Assembly: GCF_051106095.1 (NCBI RefSeq)
Contig: NC_135785.1
Span: 183,751,045-183,815,044 of the forward strand
Source: Pogona vitticeps
Taxonomy: Eukaryota > Chordata > Lepidosauria > Squamata > Agamidae
DNA: 64,000 bases
Reading direction: 5' to 3'
Shown one piece after another: positions 12,373 through 23,032 of the stretch. Under the pieces are notes generated by a model. The model saw only the letters and a list, made by a program, of their open reading frames with translations. It was not told the DNA's origin and did not search any database. Within the stretch, counting starts at the first letter, position 1. Every line of letters starts with the position of its first letter. Position numbers and translations under genes: made by a program.

Positions 12373-12535
12373 TTAATTAAAACAATGAATTCTGCAAAGT
12401 CTCTGGCATGAGTATGTGCCAGCTACTCCATAACATGAGAAGCTGACTAATAACTGCTAAGTAATCAGAACGAATCAGTTGTATGGAAATTCCATTAGTT
12501 GTGAGTGTGTGATAGCCACTGGCATTACCATAGAA

Positions 12536-12654
<119 letters not shown>

Positions 12655-12724
12655 TTCATCCCCCATAATGTGGTGGACCAAAGTAAAATCCATTCCTTAA
12701 AGGTGTTGTTCACATTGTGAACTT

Positions 12725-12895
12725 TCTTATCAGCTTTCAGTGGGGGCTGCACTCAGGTTCTGGAATTCCCCAGGCGAGAGAGCTCAGGCTGGTCTCCTCT
12801 CTGTTGGCTTCCTACCAGAGGGAAAAAGTCTTTTTATTTAGACAAATTGCATGGGCTTGAGGTGGGTAATTGTTTTTAAAAATGTTTAATTGTAT
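12725..12895 (+). repeat. LINE C-terminal/3' UTR scrap
   Basis: The phrases TTCTGGAATTCCCCAGG and CCAGAGGGAAAAAGTCTTTT correspond to the 'WNSLP ... K-FLF' end of L2/CR1-type ORF2, followed by a T-rich UTR. It is strongly decayed. Confidence 0.4.
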
Positions 12896-12909
12896 TCATC
12901 TTTCTATCA

Positions 12910-13028
12910 CAGTGCCTCCTGTGAGCAGAGCCAGCCTGCACAGGCCCAGGGTGTCCCCCCCCCCCCGCAAAAGGGAATGATAAACCACTTCCAAGTACTT
13001 TCTATTAGGAAAATCCTGAAAAAGTTAC
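12910..13028 (+). repeat. Squam1-like SINE, 3' portion
   Basis: GTGCCTCCTGTGAGCAGAGC, CCCAGGGTGTCCCC, ATGATAAACCACTTCCAAGT and GGAAAATCCTGAAAAAG match the body of the SINE at 3316-3562. The tRNA-like head is absent. Confidence 0.7.
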
Positions 13029-13425
13029 AAATGATTAAATATACTGTATATGGAAATAAATTCAATGAACAAATATAATGAATAATCTACTTCGGCACTA
13101 GTGCAGGATCAGGCACAACCTGCTGCTTCTAGAAAGGAATCGATTCATACCAGTATGGTTACAGGGAGGCTAGCTGATTCCACACTTTCTCTTCTCCCCC
13201 AACAAGACGAAAATCCATCTCAGCCAATGACAACAGTTAACATTAGACAAAACCAGAAGCTATTTCAGCAAATGATTATATGTAATAAACTTTGGTCTGT
13301 TTCACTCCCAGAGTTAGCACACGTACTACAACAACGTAGCAATATACTGAAATGAAACCAACAACTGCAAAAATATCTGCTTTTTTATTTTGTAGTAATT
13401 ATCCTTGTTTGCATTCTGGATTATA
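13029..13425. other. intron DNA, nothing recognised
   Basis: An 84-codon frame at 13101-13355 has no family signature. No repeat was recognised. Confidence 0.4.
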
Positions 13426-13872
13426 CAGTGGTGCCTCGCAAAACGATGTTATTTTGTTCTGCGAAAATCGCTGTTAAGCGAAAACATCGTTTTGCGAAAC
13501 ACGTTTTCCCATTGAAATGCATTGAAAACCTGATAATCCATTCCAATGGGAACGGATTGTCACCGTAAAGCGAAAATTGCCATAGGAAACATCGTTAAGC
13601 GAAACGCGGTTCCCAAGCGAAGACAGCCGTCTAACGAAACAGAGACCATTAAAAGACTCATATAGCGAAGCAAGACCAAGCTGTAAAAAACACCATAAAG
13701 CGAAAAACAGGGACCTAAAATTTAACCGTCTTGCGAGGCAAGGTCCCTAACATCGTAAAGCGAAAATCGCTCATAGGAAACATAGTTAAACGAAGCACAA
13801 GATCGCTCTGAAAACCTCATCGTAAAGCGAATTCGTTGTTATGCGAAGCAATCGTCTTGCGAGGCACCACTG
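13426..13872 (+). mobile_element. Tigger/mariner-type MITE, 447 bp, TA TSD
   Basis: Termini CAGTGGTGCCTCGCAAAACG and, on the opposite strand, CAGTGGTGCCTCGCAAGACG are flanked by TA (13424-13425, 13873-13874). The interior is dominated by variants of CGTTAAGCGAAA on both strands and a palindromic AATGCATT/CCAATGGGAA core. It is non-autonomous. Sister copies lie at 17513, 30204, 39851 and 41821. Confidence 0.9.
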
Positions 13873-15464
13873 TAATTTAATTGCAGGTTTACAAGAAAGC
13901 ATCTGATTCCAACGGGACATTACCTTTAAAAAAAGGTTAAGGACACTAAGAATAAGTAACTGATTTTGAAAATACATATGTATCCTTCCAAATATTCATC
14001 CTCACACATTAAAATAAAATGAAAAGTATTTTATTTCTGCAGATACCATTTAACAAAGTAGAATTACATAAATATAAAACTGAGATATGCTATGTTATAA
14101 TTGACCAGTGTCCCACTGCTAGTTCCAATAAGAGGAGACCCAGTGACACAACTGGTTTTACCGACATGTTGGTTTGTCATTCAACAACTGATTCTAACCT
14201 CTACCAAAAGGATACTGGCCATTATTTCTTATTAAATGTGGTTATTTTTAGCATTAAAGAAACTACATTTTTGTCAAGTTAACATTTGAAAGATACAAAC
14301 ACGCAACTGCCAGGAATAGTACCTCCAGCTGTCCAGCAGCTGTCTGAGTAACTACTGGTACGCACACAAAAGATAAAATTAAGTTCCACTAGGCTGAATA
14401 AAGCTTGTCCAAAACCTTTAAAAAAATTTTTAAATTGTTTCCATGCTTCTTGGCAACACAGCAGGCTCTCCTGTCTATCAGTTTCATGGGGGCCTCCCCT
14501 GAGACAGTATAATTAGATTGAATGACTTTCTGAAATTACCTTCTTCATCTTTCCTTCCACTTTCTTTTAGTTGCCAGAAATCTCTCCTTTTTGCCTCAAA
14601 AACATTCTTATCTGGCAAACCAAGTGAAGCTGTATATATTAATTACTCATACCCAACACAGTCACTCTCAAAGCCTATAAAAAGCTATTCCTTTTGACTA
14701 CAATTCCCAGGATCCCACAGCAGAGAAGATTCTGTAAGTTGAGTTATATTGGTAGAGTTGAAACTCGCTACTTACAATCAGAAGATAGTGGAATCCAGGT
14801 CTCCTGGTGCATTGTCTGGATAGGATATTGCTAGGATCGCCTTTTGTCCTTATTCTTCCTTCATCATCACCACCACTGGCTGTGTTGGCTAGGATCAGTA
14901 AGTGCTGCAGTCCAACAACAGCTGGAGGGTCATGCTGCCCACAGCTGTATTAAACAATTATTTAAAATGATGCACGCAAGCTGTCTGCCTTTGTTCGCAC
15001 TCCCTCTCTTTGATCCTCTCCTTCCCTCCTCCATTATGGCTAAAGAGTTTGGAAGGCTTTTCTTCCACGTTCTTTTCTGCACCTAAAACTGTAAGTATTG
15101 CTAATTTTAACAAGCCATCTACATAACCCAGTGCTTGCAGAAATAGTCTACTTTTGCCTCAAGAGTTAGCTTGAGTCACCGAATTCACATTCCACTACCA
15201 CAAGCTGCCCTTCAAGATTTTCTCTACTCCCATCACGACTGGAATTAATTCTTTTTTCTCTTCTGCTGATACAACTGTTAATTCCTGAAGATGGAAGCAT
15301 CTAAGTCTAATGTATCAGCTCTAATCACTCTGCCTTGGGTGACCCTGTTAGAAGTCTAGACTTGTCACTGAGTTGACACTCCTGACAATATGGCTCTCAG
15401 TACCCAACACTTGAAAAAAAGAGGAAGATTGAGTATGAGATACGTACATATTGCCTCAATAAAA
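13873..15464. other. intron DNA, mostly unannotated
   Basis: Scraps of the 'GACTACAATTCCCAGGATCC' hAT-like repeat lie at 14697-14720, with a related AGTCCAACAACAGCTGGAGG at 14910-14930. No gene was seen. Confidence 0.4.
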
Positions 15465-15690
15465 AGGAAACTACAGGCCTTGCAAGACCTGAGCAGAGTC
15501 AAACTGAATATGACATTGAGCATCTTTACCTTTAACATGAATGAGATGTTTGGACAGTGTCATCGAAGCTACGAACATGAATTTGACCAAAGGAGCCAGT
15601 GGAAGACAGGAGGGCCTGGTGTGCTCTGGTCCATGGGGTCATGAAGAGTCGGACATGACTCAACGACTAAACAACAACAACAATCTTTAA
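15465..15690 (+). repeat. RTE-BovB LINE 3' end
   Basis: The phrases CATGAATTTGACCAAAGGAG, GTGGAAGACAGGAGGGCC, GTGCTCTGGTCCATGGGGTC, ATGAAGAGTCGGACATGACT and CAACGACTAAACAACAACAA are the well-known BovB 3' terminus, which is also borrowed by squamate SINEs. BovB is widespread in squamates and ruminants through horizontal transfer. Only the last about 225 bases are present. Confidence 0.85.
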
Positions 15691-17261
15691 CATGCAGGTA
15701 TTTTTTAAACACCTGTCAGTAGCAACAGTCTCTGTAGTGGTGTCGACAATTACTGGAAACAAAACAGTTATGAAGGATAATTCCATCTTTCCTTCCCATG
15801 TAGAACTCCAGAAGCAAATCCTTCTTCAAATCTCTCCATAAACTTCCAGTTTGCATTTGGAAGAAATTAATCTTTGCTTTCCATAGTAATTAACAAGATT
15901 TCTTGAGATCAAATTCTAATCTTAAAGTTGTTAATGAATTCCATTTCAGCAGCTATATACAGGAACTCCTTTTGAAACTTTTTATTTTGCTTGAGTCTGA
16001 TGACTTAAGGTACAAGAGTGCTAAAAACATCTCGAAAACATCATTAAGGATCTACAATCAAGCTCACAGTGAATCCAGCAACAGCAGGCCACTTCAAACA
16101 CAAGTTCAGGAAACAAATCCAAGATACGGAAATACCATTTTTACTCTGGTGAACAATGCAGTGGGGCAAACAGCAGTTAGATATTTATTTTATAACCAGA
16201 TATGTTTTGCAACAGATCAGCTGTCACACATACAAATGCTACAACTCTCCATTTGTTACTTAACTACAATTCCAATGATCCTCCACCAATCCAATAACAT
16301 TTGCAAGGGCACGTACAGTATTTGCCACCCAAGTTTTACAGATGGAACAAGATACTTTCTAACACATCCGTGTGCAATCTGGGGGAACTACCAGAAGCTA
16401 TAGCAGAAAAAGTATACTTGAAGGATGTTTTTATAAGTAAAGAAATGAAGGGAAGTTGGTCAGAATTGTGGAAATCTCCCTGGGAAAAACAAAAGATGAG
16501 AGTTCCCACCGAGGAGAACAACTGTTTCAATCTATACAATACAATCATGTAGCAGCATTTTACAATGGCAACATAAGTCAAGACAGCTGTGAAGCTATCC
16601 AGCTGTGCCATGAACAGCAAATTATCCCAAGTCACATTTTTATCACGGAGTGGATATTCCTGCTGGAACTTTTCCAAGTACTGCTAATGTGCTGTCACAT
16701 GTCTGATGGACTGATTGCCCAGATTTTGTCACCAAACCTCCACAAGGGACCACTTTCACGCCAGACTCCTTCCATTCCCTTCATCCAGGTGTGCATTTTG
16801 GACCCACCCAGGAAGGGAGACAGTTGACAAAATTGAACAATGCCTTGTAAAAGGGGGGGAAGAGAATGTGTGAATATTTCAGTCGTTTATCAAGAATACC
16901 CTGCAAAGTATATTCATACATCTTTTTCTCTCTCTCTATTTCACAGATAGGAATCATGATCACAAGCCAACCTAGTATGCACAGAGCTAATGCCAACATA
17001 TTTACCACATTTAATATAAAATGGTGGCTTGGACACATGACATCTACACTTCTGCACACACACACACACACACACAAGTCAACAGGGGACAGCAAAGCTC
17101 ACATCCTCCTTTCATGCCCTTGGATACAGAGCTCACAGTGCTGGGGAAATGCATGTCTCAAAAACTCAGCCACCCATTTAATCACCACTAAACTCATCCA
17201 GTTCATTAACATATAGAGGGGTGCCCTGTTTCCTTCCACACTGGCCTTTTAATATAATAAT
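15691..17261. other. intron DNA without supported genes
   Basis: This stretch includes a 166-codon frame at 15903-16403 and overlapping frames up to 16827. None shows a family motif, and frames on both strands overlap freely. A CA repeat lies at 17055-17077. Confidence 0.45.
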
Positions 17262-17497
17262 TAATTGTATGCCATCAAGTCAATTTTGACTGAGGGCCAC
17301 CCTTTCCAGTGTTTTCTAGGTCAATAATATTCAGAACTGGTTTACCTTTCCCTTCTTCTGGGGACATCCTGAGACTGTGCAGCTTGCCCAAGGCCAAACA
17401 GGCTGGCTTTTCTGGGATGCAAAATCGGGAATCCGACTCTCAAGCTCTGGCTCCGCAGCCAGACACCTAATTCATTGAGCCATCCAGCCAGCCTGAG
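17262..17497 (-). repeat. Squam1-like SINE, minus strand, near full length
   Basis: Reading the minus strand, a tRNA-like head (GGCTCAATGAATTAGGTGTC) is followed by the body (GGGCAAGCTGCACAGTCTCA, AAACCAGTTCTGAATATT, GGAAAGGGTGGCCCTCAGTC) and an AT-rich tail at about 17262. It is the same family as 3316-3562. Confidence 0.75.
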
Positions 17498-17512
17498 CTG
17501 TCTAGCCATTTA

Positions 17513-18096
17513 CAGTGGTGCCTCGCATAGCGAGGTTAATCCGTTCCGGATTAACCCTCGCTATGCGAAAACATCGCTAAACGGAACGTAAAAACCCATT
17601 GCAACGCATTAAACATTGTTTAATGTGTTCCAATGGGCCCTAAACTTACCGTTCAGCGAAGTTTCCTCCATAGCGGCAGCCATTTTCGCGCCCTTGGTAA
17701 GTGAGGGGAGGGCGCGAAAATGCTGCGCGCGGCCATTTCGGGGCTTCCGGCGGCCATTTTGGAACTGCCTAACAGCTGATCCGCGGGCATCGCCTTCCGA
17801 TGGGGCTTGCTGTGTTATTATTTTTTTTTGGCAATTTTTTTCCCAGCCCCAATGCATTCCGATGGGGCTTGCATTATTTTTTGTTTGCTTTTGGTGATTT
17901 TTTCCCCGGCCCGACATGTTCCGATGGGGCTTGCAGTGGTTTTTTGGGCGTTTGTTTTGTAATGTTTTCCTCCAGCTGGAACGGATTAATCACGTTCCAA
18001 TGCATTCCTATGGGAAATGGTGCTTCTACTTATGACCATTTCGAGTTACGACCATCATTACAGAACAGATTAAAGTCGTAAGTTGAGGCACCACTG
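17513..18096 (+). mobile_element. Tigger/mariner-type MITE, 584 bp, with internal minisatellite
   Basis: The left end is CAGTGGTGCCTCGCATAGCG and the right end, reverse complemented, is CAGTGGTGCCTCAACTTACG, with TA at 17511-17512 and 18097-18098. Three interior units of about 55-60 bases repeat 'TTCCGATGGGGCTTGC' (17796, 17848, 17920). The same unit type is expanded at 62.28-62.57 kb. Confidence 0.9.
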
Positions 18097-18129
18097 TAGA
18101 TAACATAATAATTATATCTGATAACAAAT

Positions 18130-18655
18130 TAAGAAACTTTGGCTAATATTTAATTCACTGAGATGGGTCCCTAGCTCATGTATATGTTTTATTTCAGCTG
18201 TTTCCCTCTGGATTCTTGTTCTGTAATTTTTTTATTCTCCAGAATAGCATCTTTCCTATCTTGTGAAGTGTCCTGGTAGACTGAAGTGCTTTGAGACAGG
18301 TTTCTGTGGATTGCAATTTCTGATGTCCAATTTATGTCCATTATATTTTTTACACAGAGACTGTCCTGTTTGCCCTTTGTAGAGTGTAGAGGGGGCATTG
18401 TTGGCCAAAGCTAGCTTAGATCACATTATCAGAAGAATGAGTAAAAGTGCCCTTGATGTTATATGTGACATTGTTGGGTCCTGTGATCATGTTACCAGAG
18501 AAAATGTCATGGACATGTTTCACAAGAGCATACATTAGAATGCAGCAGTTAGTTTCTAAGGTACCACAATGTCTTTCTTTTGTTTTTGCTTTGCTTTGTG
18601 TTTCTTGTTGAAATGCTTGCCAATACTAACATGGCTACAACTCTGAAAATTATTA
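18130..18655 (-). mobile_element. Penelope-like element fragment with GIY-YIG endonuclease remnant
   Basis: Read on the minus strand, a stretch encodes GQTGQSLCKKYNGHKLDIRN followed by a KPVSKHFSLPGHF-like phrase. It corresponds to the IGQTGQSL-KR--GHK-DV and KPVGEHFNLSGH motifs of the GIY-YIG nuclease at the C-terminus of vertebrate Penelope-like retroelements. On the other flank lies TCTAAGGTACCACAATGTC with AACATGGCTACAACTCTGAA, a phrase usually found at the ends of these elements. Strongly decayed and incomplete. Confidence 0.7.
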
Positions 18656-19050
18656 CTATAAGTAACTCAACTCTGTATAAACAGAATACCTGAATTTATT
18701 GAAAGAAATCAGGGAAATATCTCTCCTGTAATAAATGGCTATGGGGGCAGAAACTGTAATGAAATCAGCTCAGACAACTGCCTAGAAAGCTGATTAATAC
18801 CAGATAATCAGAAGGATATCAAATACTGGTGTGTCCTGATGTCATAAAGATCAAGGAAATTTATATACTCCAGATGGGGCTGTAGCAGCTTAGTGTCACT
18901 TCTACAATACTTTCCATCAATCCCATATAAAATATTTATACTAGGCAATGCATCACTATTTTTGCTTCTGGAAGGAGACATATGTAACTTGTGTGTATTC
19001 TCTTCTAGCAGCTATGAGCCAAAAGTAAGTTTGGCTTCTGTTCTGAAAAA
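18656..19050. other. intron DNA, nothing recognised
   Basis: AT-rich sequence with no coding or repeat signature that I can name. Confidence 0.4.
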
Positions 19051-19052
19051 CA

Positions 19053-20103
19053 CCGTATTTGCCGGCGTATAAGACGACTTTTTTGGCCCCAAAAACAGGC
19101 CTCCAAGTGGGGAGGCCATCTTATACGCCGGGTGCACTTCAGTTAGGCCAGGAAGGAGCCACCGCCTCTGCCATTGAGTGAATGACGCGGGGCTGCACCG
19201 GCCAGGGAGGAAGGCAGGCGGGCAGTCGGTCCGGACAGAGGGAGGGAACGGGGGCTGCAGGACAGAGTCTCACAGGCGGGTTGCCCCGTTGCAGCTCAGC
19301 CAGGATGTCTCTGTGTGCGATAGTACAGTTCGTTGGTCGTGCTTTCTCTTTCTCTGTTTGAATGTCGAGGGTGTTTGTTTAGTGTGAGGCAAGGAGCCTC
19401 CCCTCCCCAGTTCTGCAGAAGCTGCAGACTGCCTCCTGTCTTAGCCTAAACACCGCCTTTTTCTCTATGGTTAGGAGAATTATATGCACTGATGCCCCTC
19501 TCTGTTGGCCACATGATCTCTTTTGGAGAAGCCTATCTCTCCGGGCCCTTCCTCCCCCCCTTCAAATGGCAGATGGTACTCGAGGTTTAATGTAAACGGG
19601 TCTCAGAGGGAAGAGGGCCCAGACGGGAATGAGGGTGGGAACTTTAATTCGTTTCTGGGAACGAGTGAATGGCCTCTTATTCTTAAGGGGAGGAAGGCAG
19701 GCAGGCGGTTGGTCCGGACGGAGGGAGGGAAGGAGAGCCGGCCATGCCTGAGCGGCCAGAGCCCGCCTGCCGCTGGAGAGCCGCTTCCTCCTCCCCTCCT
19801 CCGACGCCCGCCCACCTGCTTCCCCTCCTTCTCCCCCTCCTCGCAGCTGAGCCAGCTGCCTGCACGCCCGTGTGCCACTGGAGAGCTGCTTCCCCTTCCC
19901 TTCCTCCTCCCCCTCCGCTGCCACCCGCCCGGCCGCTTCCCCTCCTTCCTGCCCTCTTCATCGCCGGCCATGAACTTTCAGGGCAGGCCAGGCAGAGCCC
20001 CGGGCAGCCGCCGCTGCAGCAAAGCCGTCCACTCTATATTTTGAGTGGAAATGTTGGGGTGTCATCTTATACTCCCAGTCACCTTGTACGCCGGCAAATA
20101 TGG
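19053..20103 (+). mobile_element. CCGTATTT-ended DNA element, CpG-rich, 1.05 kb
   Basis: The left end CCGTATTTGCCGGCGTATAA and the reverse-complemented right end CCATATTTGCCGGCGTACAA form TIRs. The right flank is TA and the left CA, so a TA duplication with one mutation is likely. The interior is GC-rich and contains a direct repeat (GGAAGGCAGGCGGGCAGTCG near 19206, GGAAGGCAGGCAGGCGGTTG near 19692). The long open frames here reflect composition and no transposase is readable. It shares the outer CCGTATTT motif with elements at 36.95 and 59.64 kb. Confidence 0.7.
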
Positions 20104-20455
20104 TAAGCAGAGAAAAAACCTGAGCAGAGATTTATTGCCATCTAATCCCAGATTTTAACAAGGGAAACGTTCAGTTATCTAAGTGCATTAAAATGCTTGA
20201 CAACCCAAGTTTTTTTTTAACAAAGGTAAATTAATATTTCGGGGGTCATCCCTCTAACACTTGAAATACTTATGTGTCAGTACAAAGGATTAATAATATG
20301 TGGATATCAAAGCTGCATCCAGTACATAGCACAAAACTAGTATTTCATTCTAAAACCTCCCAACACTGCATAATTTTCAATCCCACCCATGCAAAACACG
20401 CAAGTTAATGATCCTTATATTCTGCATCAACACTGACCTCCTCTGCCTCCATTCC

Positions 20456-20456
<1 letters not shown>

Positions 20457-20534
<78 letters not shown>
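20457..20534 (+). repeat. (ATT)n microsatellite
   Basis: About 26 perfect ATT units. Confidence 0.97.
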
Positions 20535-20535
<1 letters not shown>

Positions 20536-20670
20536 AATACTTTTTTCATTTTATACATGGAAAAATACGGTAATCTAATAACAAGGAACTAGCACTTTAT
20601 TTCTAATATAGAAGGTCAAATGACTGTCCCAGAGAAGAGCAGAGATGGGGGGAGGTGGAATTATTTTAAT

Positions 20671-20800
20671 CTTAGAATAGCACAACCCTATGCATCATCA
20701 AGTCCAGCCTTTCTCAAGGAGGCACAGTGGGGAATTGAACTTTCAACCTCTGGCTCCACAGCCAGGTGCCTAAACTACTGAGCTATCCAGCAATCCTTGA
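20671..20800 (-). repeat. composite SINE: tRNA head plus CR1-like segment (copy A)
   Basis: The minus strand shows a tRNA head (GATAGCTCAGTAGTTTAGGC, GTTCAATTCCCCACTGTGCC) joined to GGACTTGATGATGCATAGGG, a different body from the Squam1-like SINE. Copies B (22.9 kb) and C (47.75 kb) share this junction. Confidence 0.6.
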
Positions 20801-22532
20801 GGAAGCATAATTCACAAAACGATCCCCAAGCTACTGTACCTGAAACAGAAATGCTACCTTTCTCTCACAACACTAAATCACAATAAGAACAATGGATCTG
20901 GGGAAAGGTTGGATGTACATGAGGATAAGGACAGGGGACAGAAAAAGGTATTCAAGGTTATGGATGAGATGAGGTACATCTGAGAAGAAGTCATAAGGTG
21001 ACTTTTCTTGAGACATATCCTGGCAGTAACATCACCTGCTCTTTCCACCAACAGCTGTTCTTACAGATTCCCCCGGAGAAGATGGGAAAGAAAGACAATT
21101 ACAGAAGACATTAAGGGCAGCTGCAAACACTAGCAGAATAAATGCATGAAGAGACCCAACTTGAGAACACTTAGGGCGAGAAAGTTGGGAACCATGAGGA
21201 AAATTATCATTTGGAGGCACCAACAAGTAGCTCCCGCATCTCCGTCCCAGGAGATAACAGCTGCCCCTGGGTTTTAATTATTCTTTTGTCCGAGAAATTA
21301 TTCCTATCTCGATTCCATAAAGTAGAATCAATTAAATTGGCTCATATCTTTTGTATTAGATCATTTGATAGTTTTAACTCTCCTTTGGGTCCATTCCATT
21401 TTCTTACCAAAAGAAAAATAATAAAAGAGAAGAAAAGGAAAGGAAAAAAAATTACAAGGAGAGAAGAACACAAAACATAGCTCTCTCTATCCTTTGGAAT
21501 CTAACCTTCAGTAATATGGTGTCCTTTACATGCTACTTTGATTCTTAAATACATGGTACTAAATAGATTTTCTATGAAAATGCTGAGTGTATTTTCTTTT
21601 TTTAAAAAAGCAGATACTGACATCACATAGAGAAGATATTGGTAGGGATCAGAGGCAATAGCCATACAAAGTTGGGAGCAGGAAGATGTAACAGGTAATG
21701 AACAAAGGCAAAGACAGTGATTCATGAGATCTTCCCAAATTAAAATAAGAGAGCAGGGCACCCCAACCCTCTTAAACATCTCACCATAGTGGTAGTACTT
21801 TACAGCTTAGCCTACGTTCATCAGCACGTACTATGCAAATGTCATGTCATGACAACTGCCTACTAACTTGTCAAAATCTTCCTCTCAAAATAGAATGGCA
21901 AAGTCTTCCTTAACCTGAATAACCTTCTGTCATTTTTCAAACAACATGGTACAGTATGTAACAGAGAATTTAACTGTAAAAAACCTAAGGAGGCAAGGGT
22001 AGATGCTACGAGCCCTATTCAGGCACTTGGAACTTCTGTATATTTACTACAGGTACAGCGGAGCCCTGGAGCCTGGTATCCCTCTACCCATTACCTGTAA
22101 ACAAACACCAATGCCAGAGCAACATTTATAAGCACATCAAATGTACACAGGATTGTAAACTAAACCAACCCCTAGGGCAACAGACGAGGATCTACACAAG
22201 TGGTGGGGATCTTTTGTCCCTCTAAATGCTTCACGCCACAACTACTATAATCCCTTACCATTAGCTACATTACATGGAGTAGAAGGGACAAAAGACAGAA
22301 CCTAAAGATTCCTCACTGATACTGTATATCAGTTAGATATTTTTGTCACAAAATGGCAAAATGGACCCCATGAAACCTCTGGTGAAGCAATTTGCTATTC
22401 CGGAGGCTAAATTTTGTGGAAAGGTCTCAAAGGTCTATGACTTCAAAATTTCATGGAAACAGTTCCTGGATGCTTTTGAATGGTGTTTATTAATATACCC
22501 AAGATTTTAGCCCATCTCTCCTTTTAAGATCA
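20801..22532. other. intron DNA, mostly unannotated
   Basis: A degraded 'TGTCCCTCTAAATGCTTC' hAT-like repeat lies near 22205-22320. No gene was seen. Confidence 0.4.
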
Positions 22533-22622
22533 TACTACTACTGCTGCTGCTGCTGCTGCCACTACTACTACTACTAACAACAACAGTAGTAGTAGTAGAA
22601 GTAGTAGTAGTAGTAGTAGTAC
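22533..22622. repeat. inverted trinucleotide array, (ACT/CTG)n then (AGT)n
   Basis: ACT and CTG units (22533-22576) are followed by AACAACAAC and then by AGT units (22586-22620). The two halves are partly complementary and can fold back into a hairpin with a short loop. Confidence 0.95.
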
Positions 22623-22624
22623 TG

Positions 22625-22830
22625 TATTATGAAATCAATTCTGACTTATGGAGACCCTTTTCAGGTTTTCCAGGTAGAGAATACTTAGAAGTGGTTTACC
22701 ATTCCCTTCTTCTGGGACTGGGCAGCTTGTGCAAGGCCACACAGAGTGGCTCTACTTATAGGAGGCCCAATGGGGAATTGAACTCCCAACCTCTGGCTCT
22801 GCAGCCAGATATCTAAACTACACTATACAG
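22625..22830 (-). repeat. Squam1-like SINE, minus strand
   Basis: On the minus strand the tRNA-like head (GCAGAGCCAGAGGTTGGGAG) is followed by GTGGCCTTGCACAAGCTGCC, GAAGGGAATGGTAAACCACT and the CATAAGTCAGAATTGATTTC end. It ends next to the trinucleotide hairpin. Confidence 0.75.
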
Positions 22831-22892
22831 TGTAAGGTGGAGAGTGACTTAATTCCCTTAAAGCAAGTACAGTATTACTCTCTACAAGCACC

Positions 22893-23032
22893 GCCGCCTT
22901 AGAACTGCAGAGCTGGAAGAGACCCTATGGATCATTGAGCCCAGCTCCTGTTCAGGAGGCACAGTGGGGAATTGAACTCCCAACCTCTGGCTCTTCAGCC
23001 AGATGCTTAAACCACTGAGCTATCCAGCAATC
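22893..23032 (-). repeat. composite SINE: tRNA head plus CR1-like segment (copy B)
   Basis: The minus strand reads GATAGCTCAGTGGTTTAAGC, then GGGAGTTCAATTCCCCACTG, then GGGCTCAATGATCCATAGGG, then TCTTCCAGCTCTGCAG. The last part resembles the end of amniote CR1 elements ('GATCATC-AGTCCAACCCC' in reverse). Confidence 0.65.

Noticed and set aside
15903-16403. 166-codon frame in the GEMIN8 intron
   Set aside because: No family motif and no flanking splice signals that make a gene; other frames overlap on both strands.
19523-20106. Overlapping 120-173-codon frames on both strands
   Set aside because: Proline/arginine/glycine-rich readings of the CCGTATTT element's CpG-rich interior, with no motif and mirror frames on the opposite strand.
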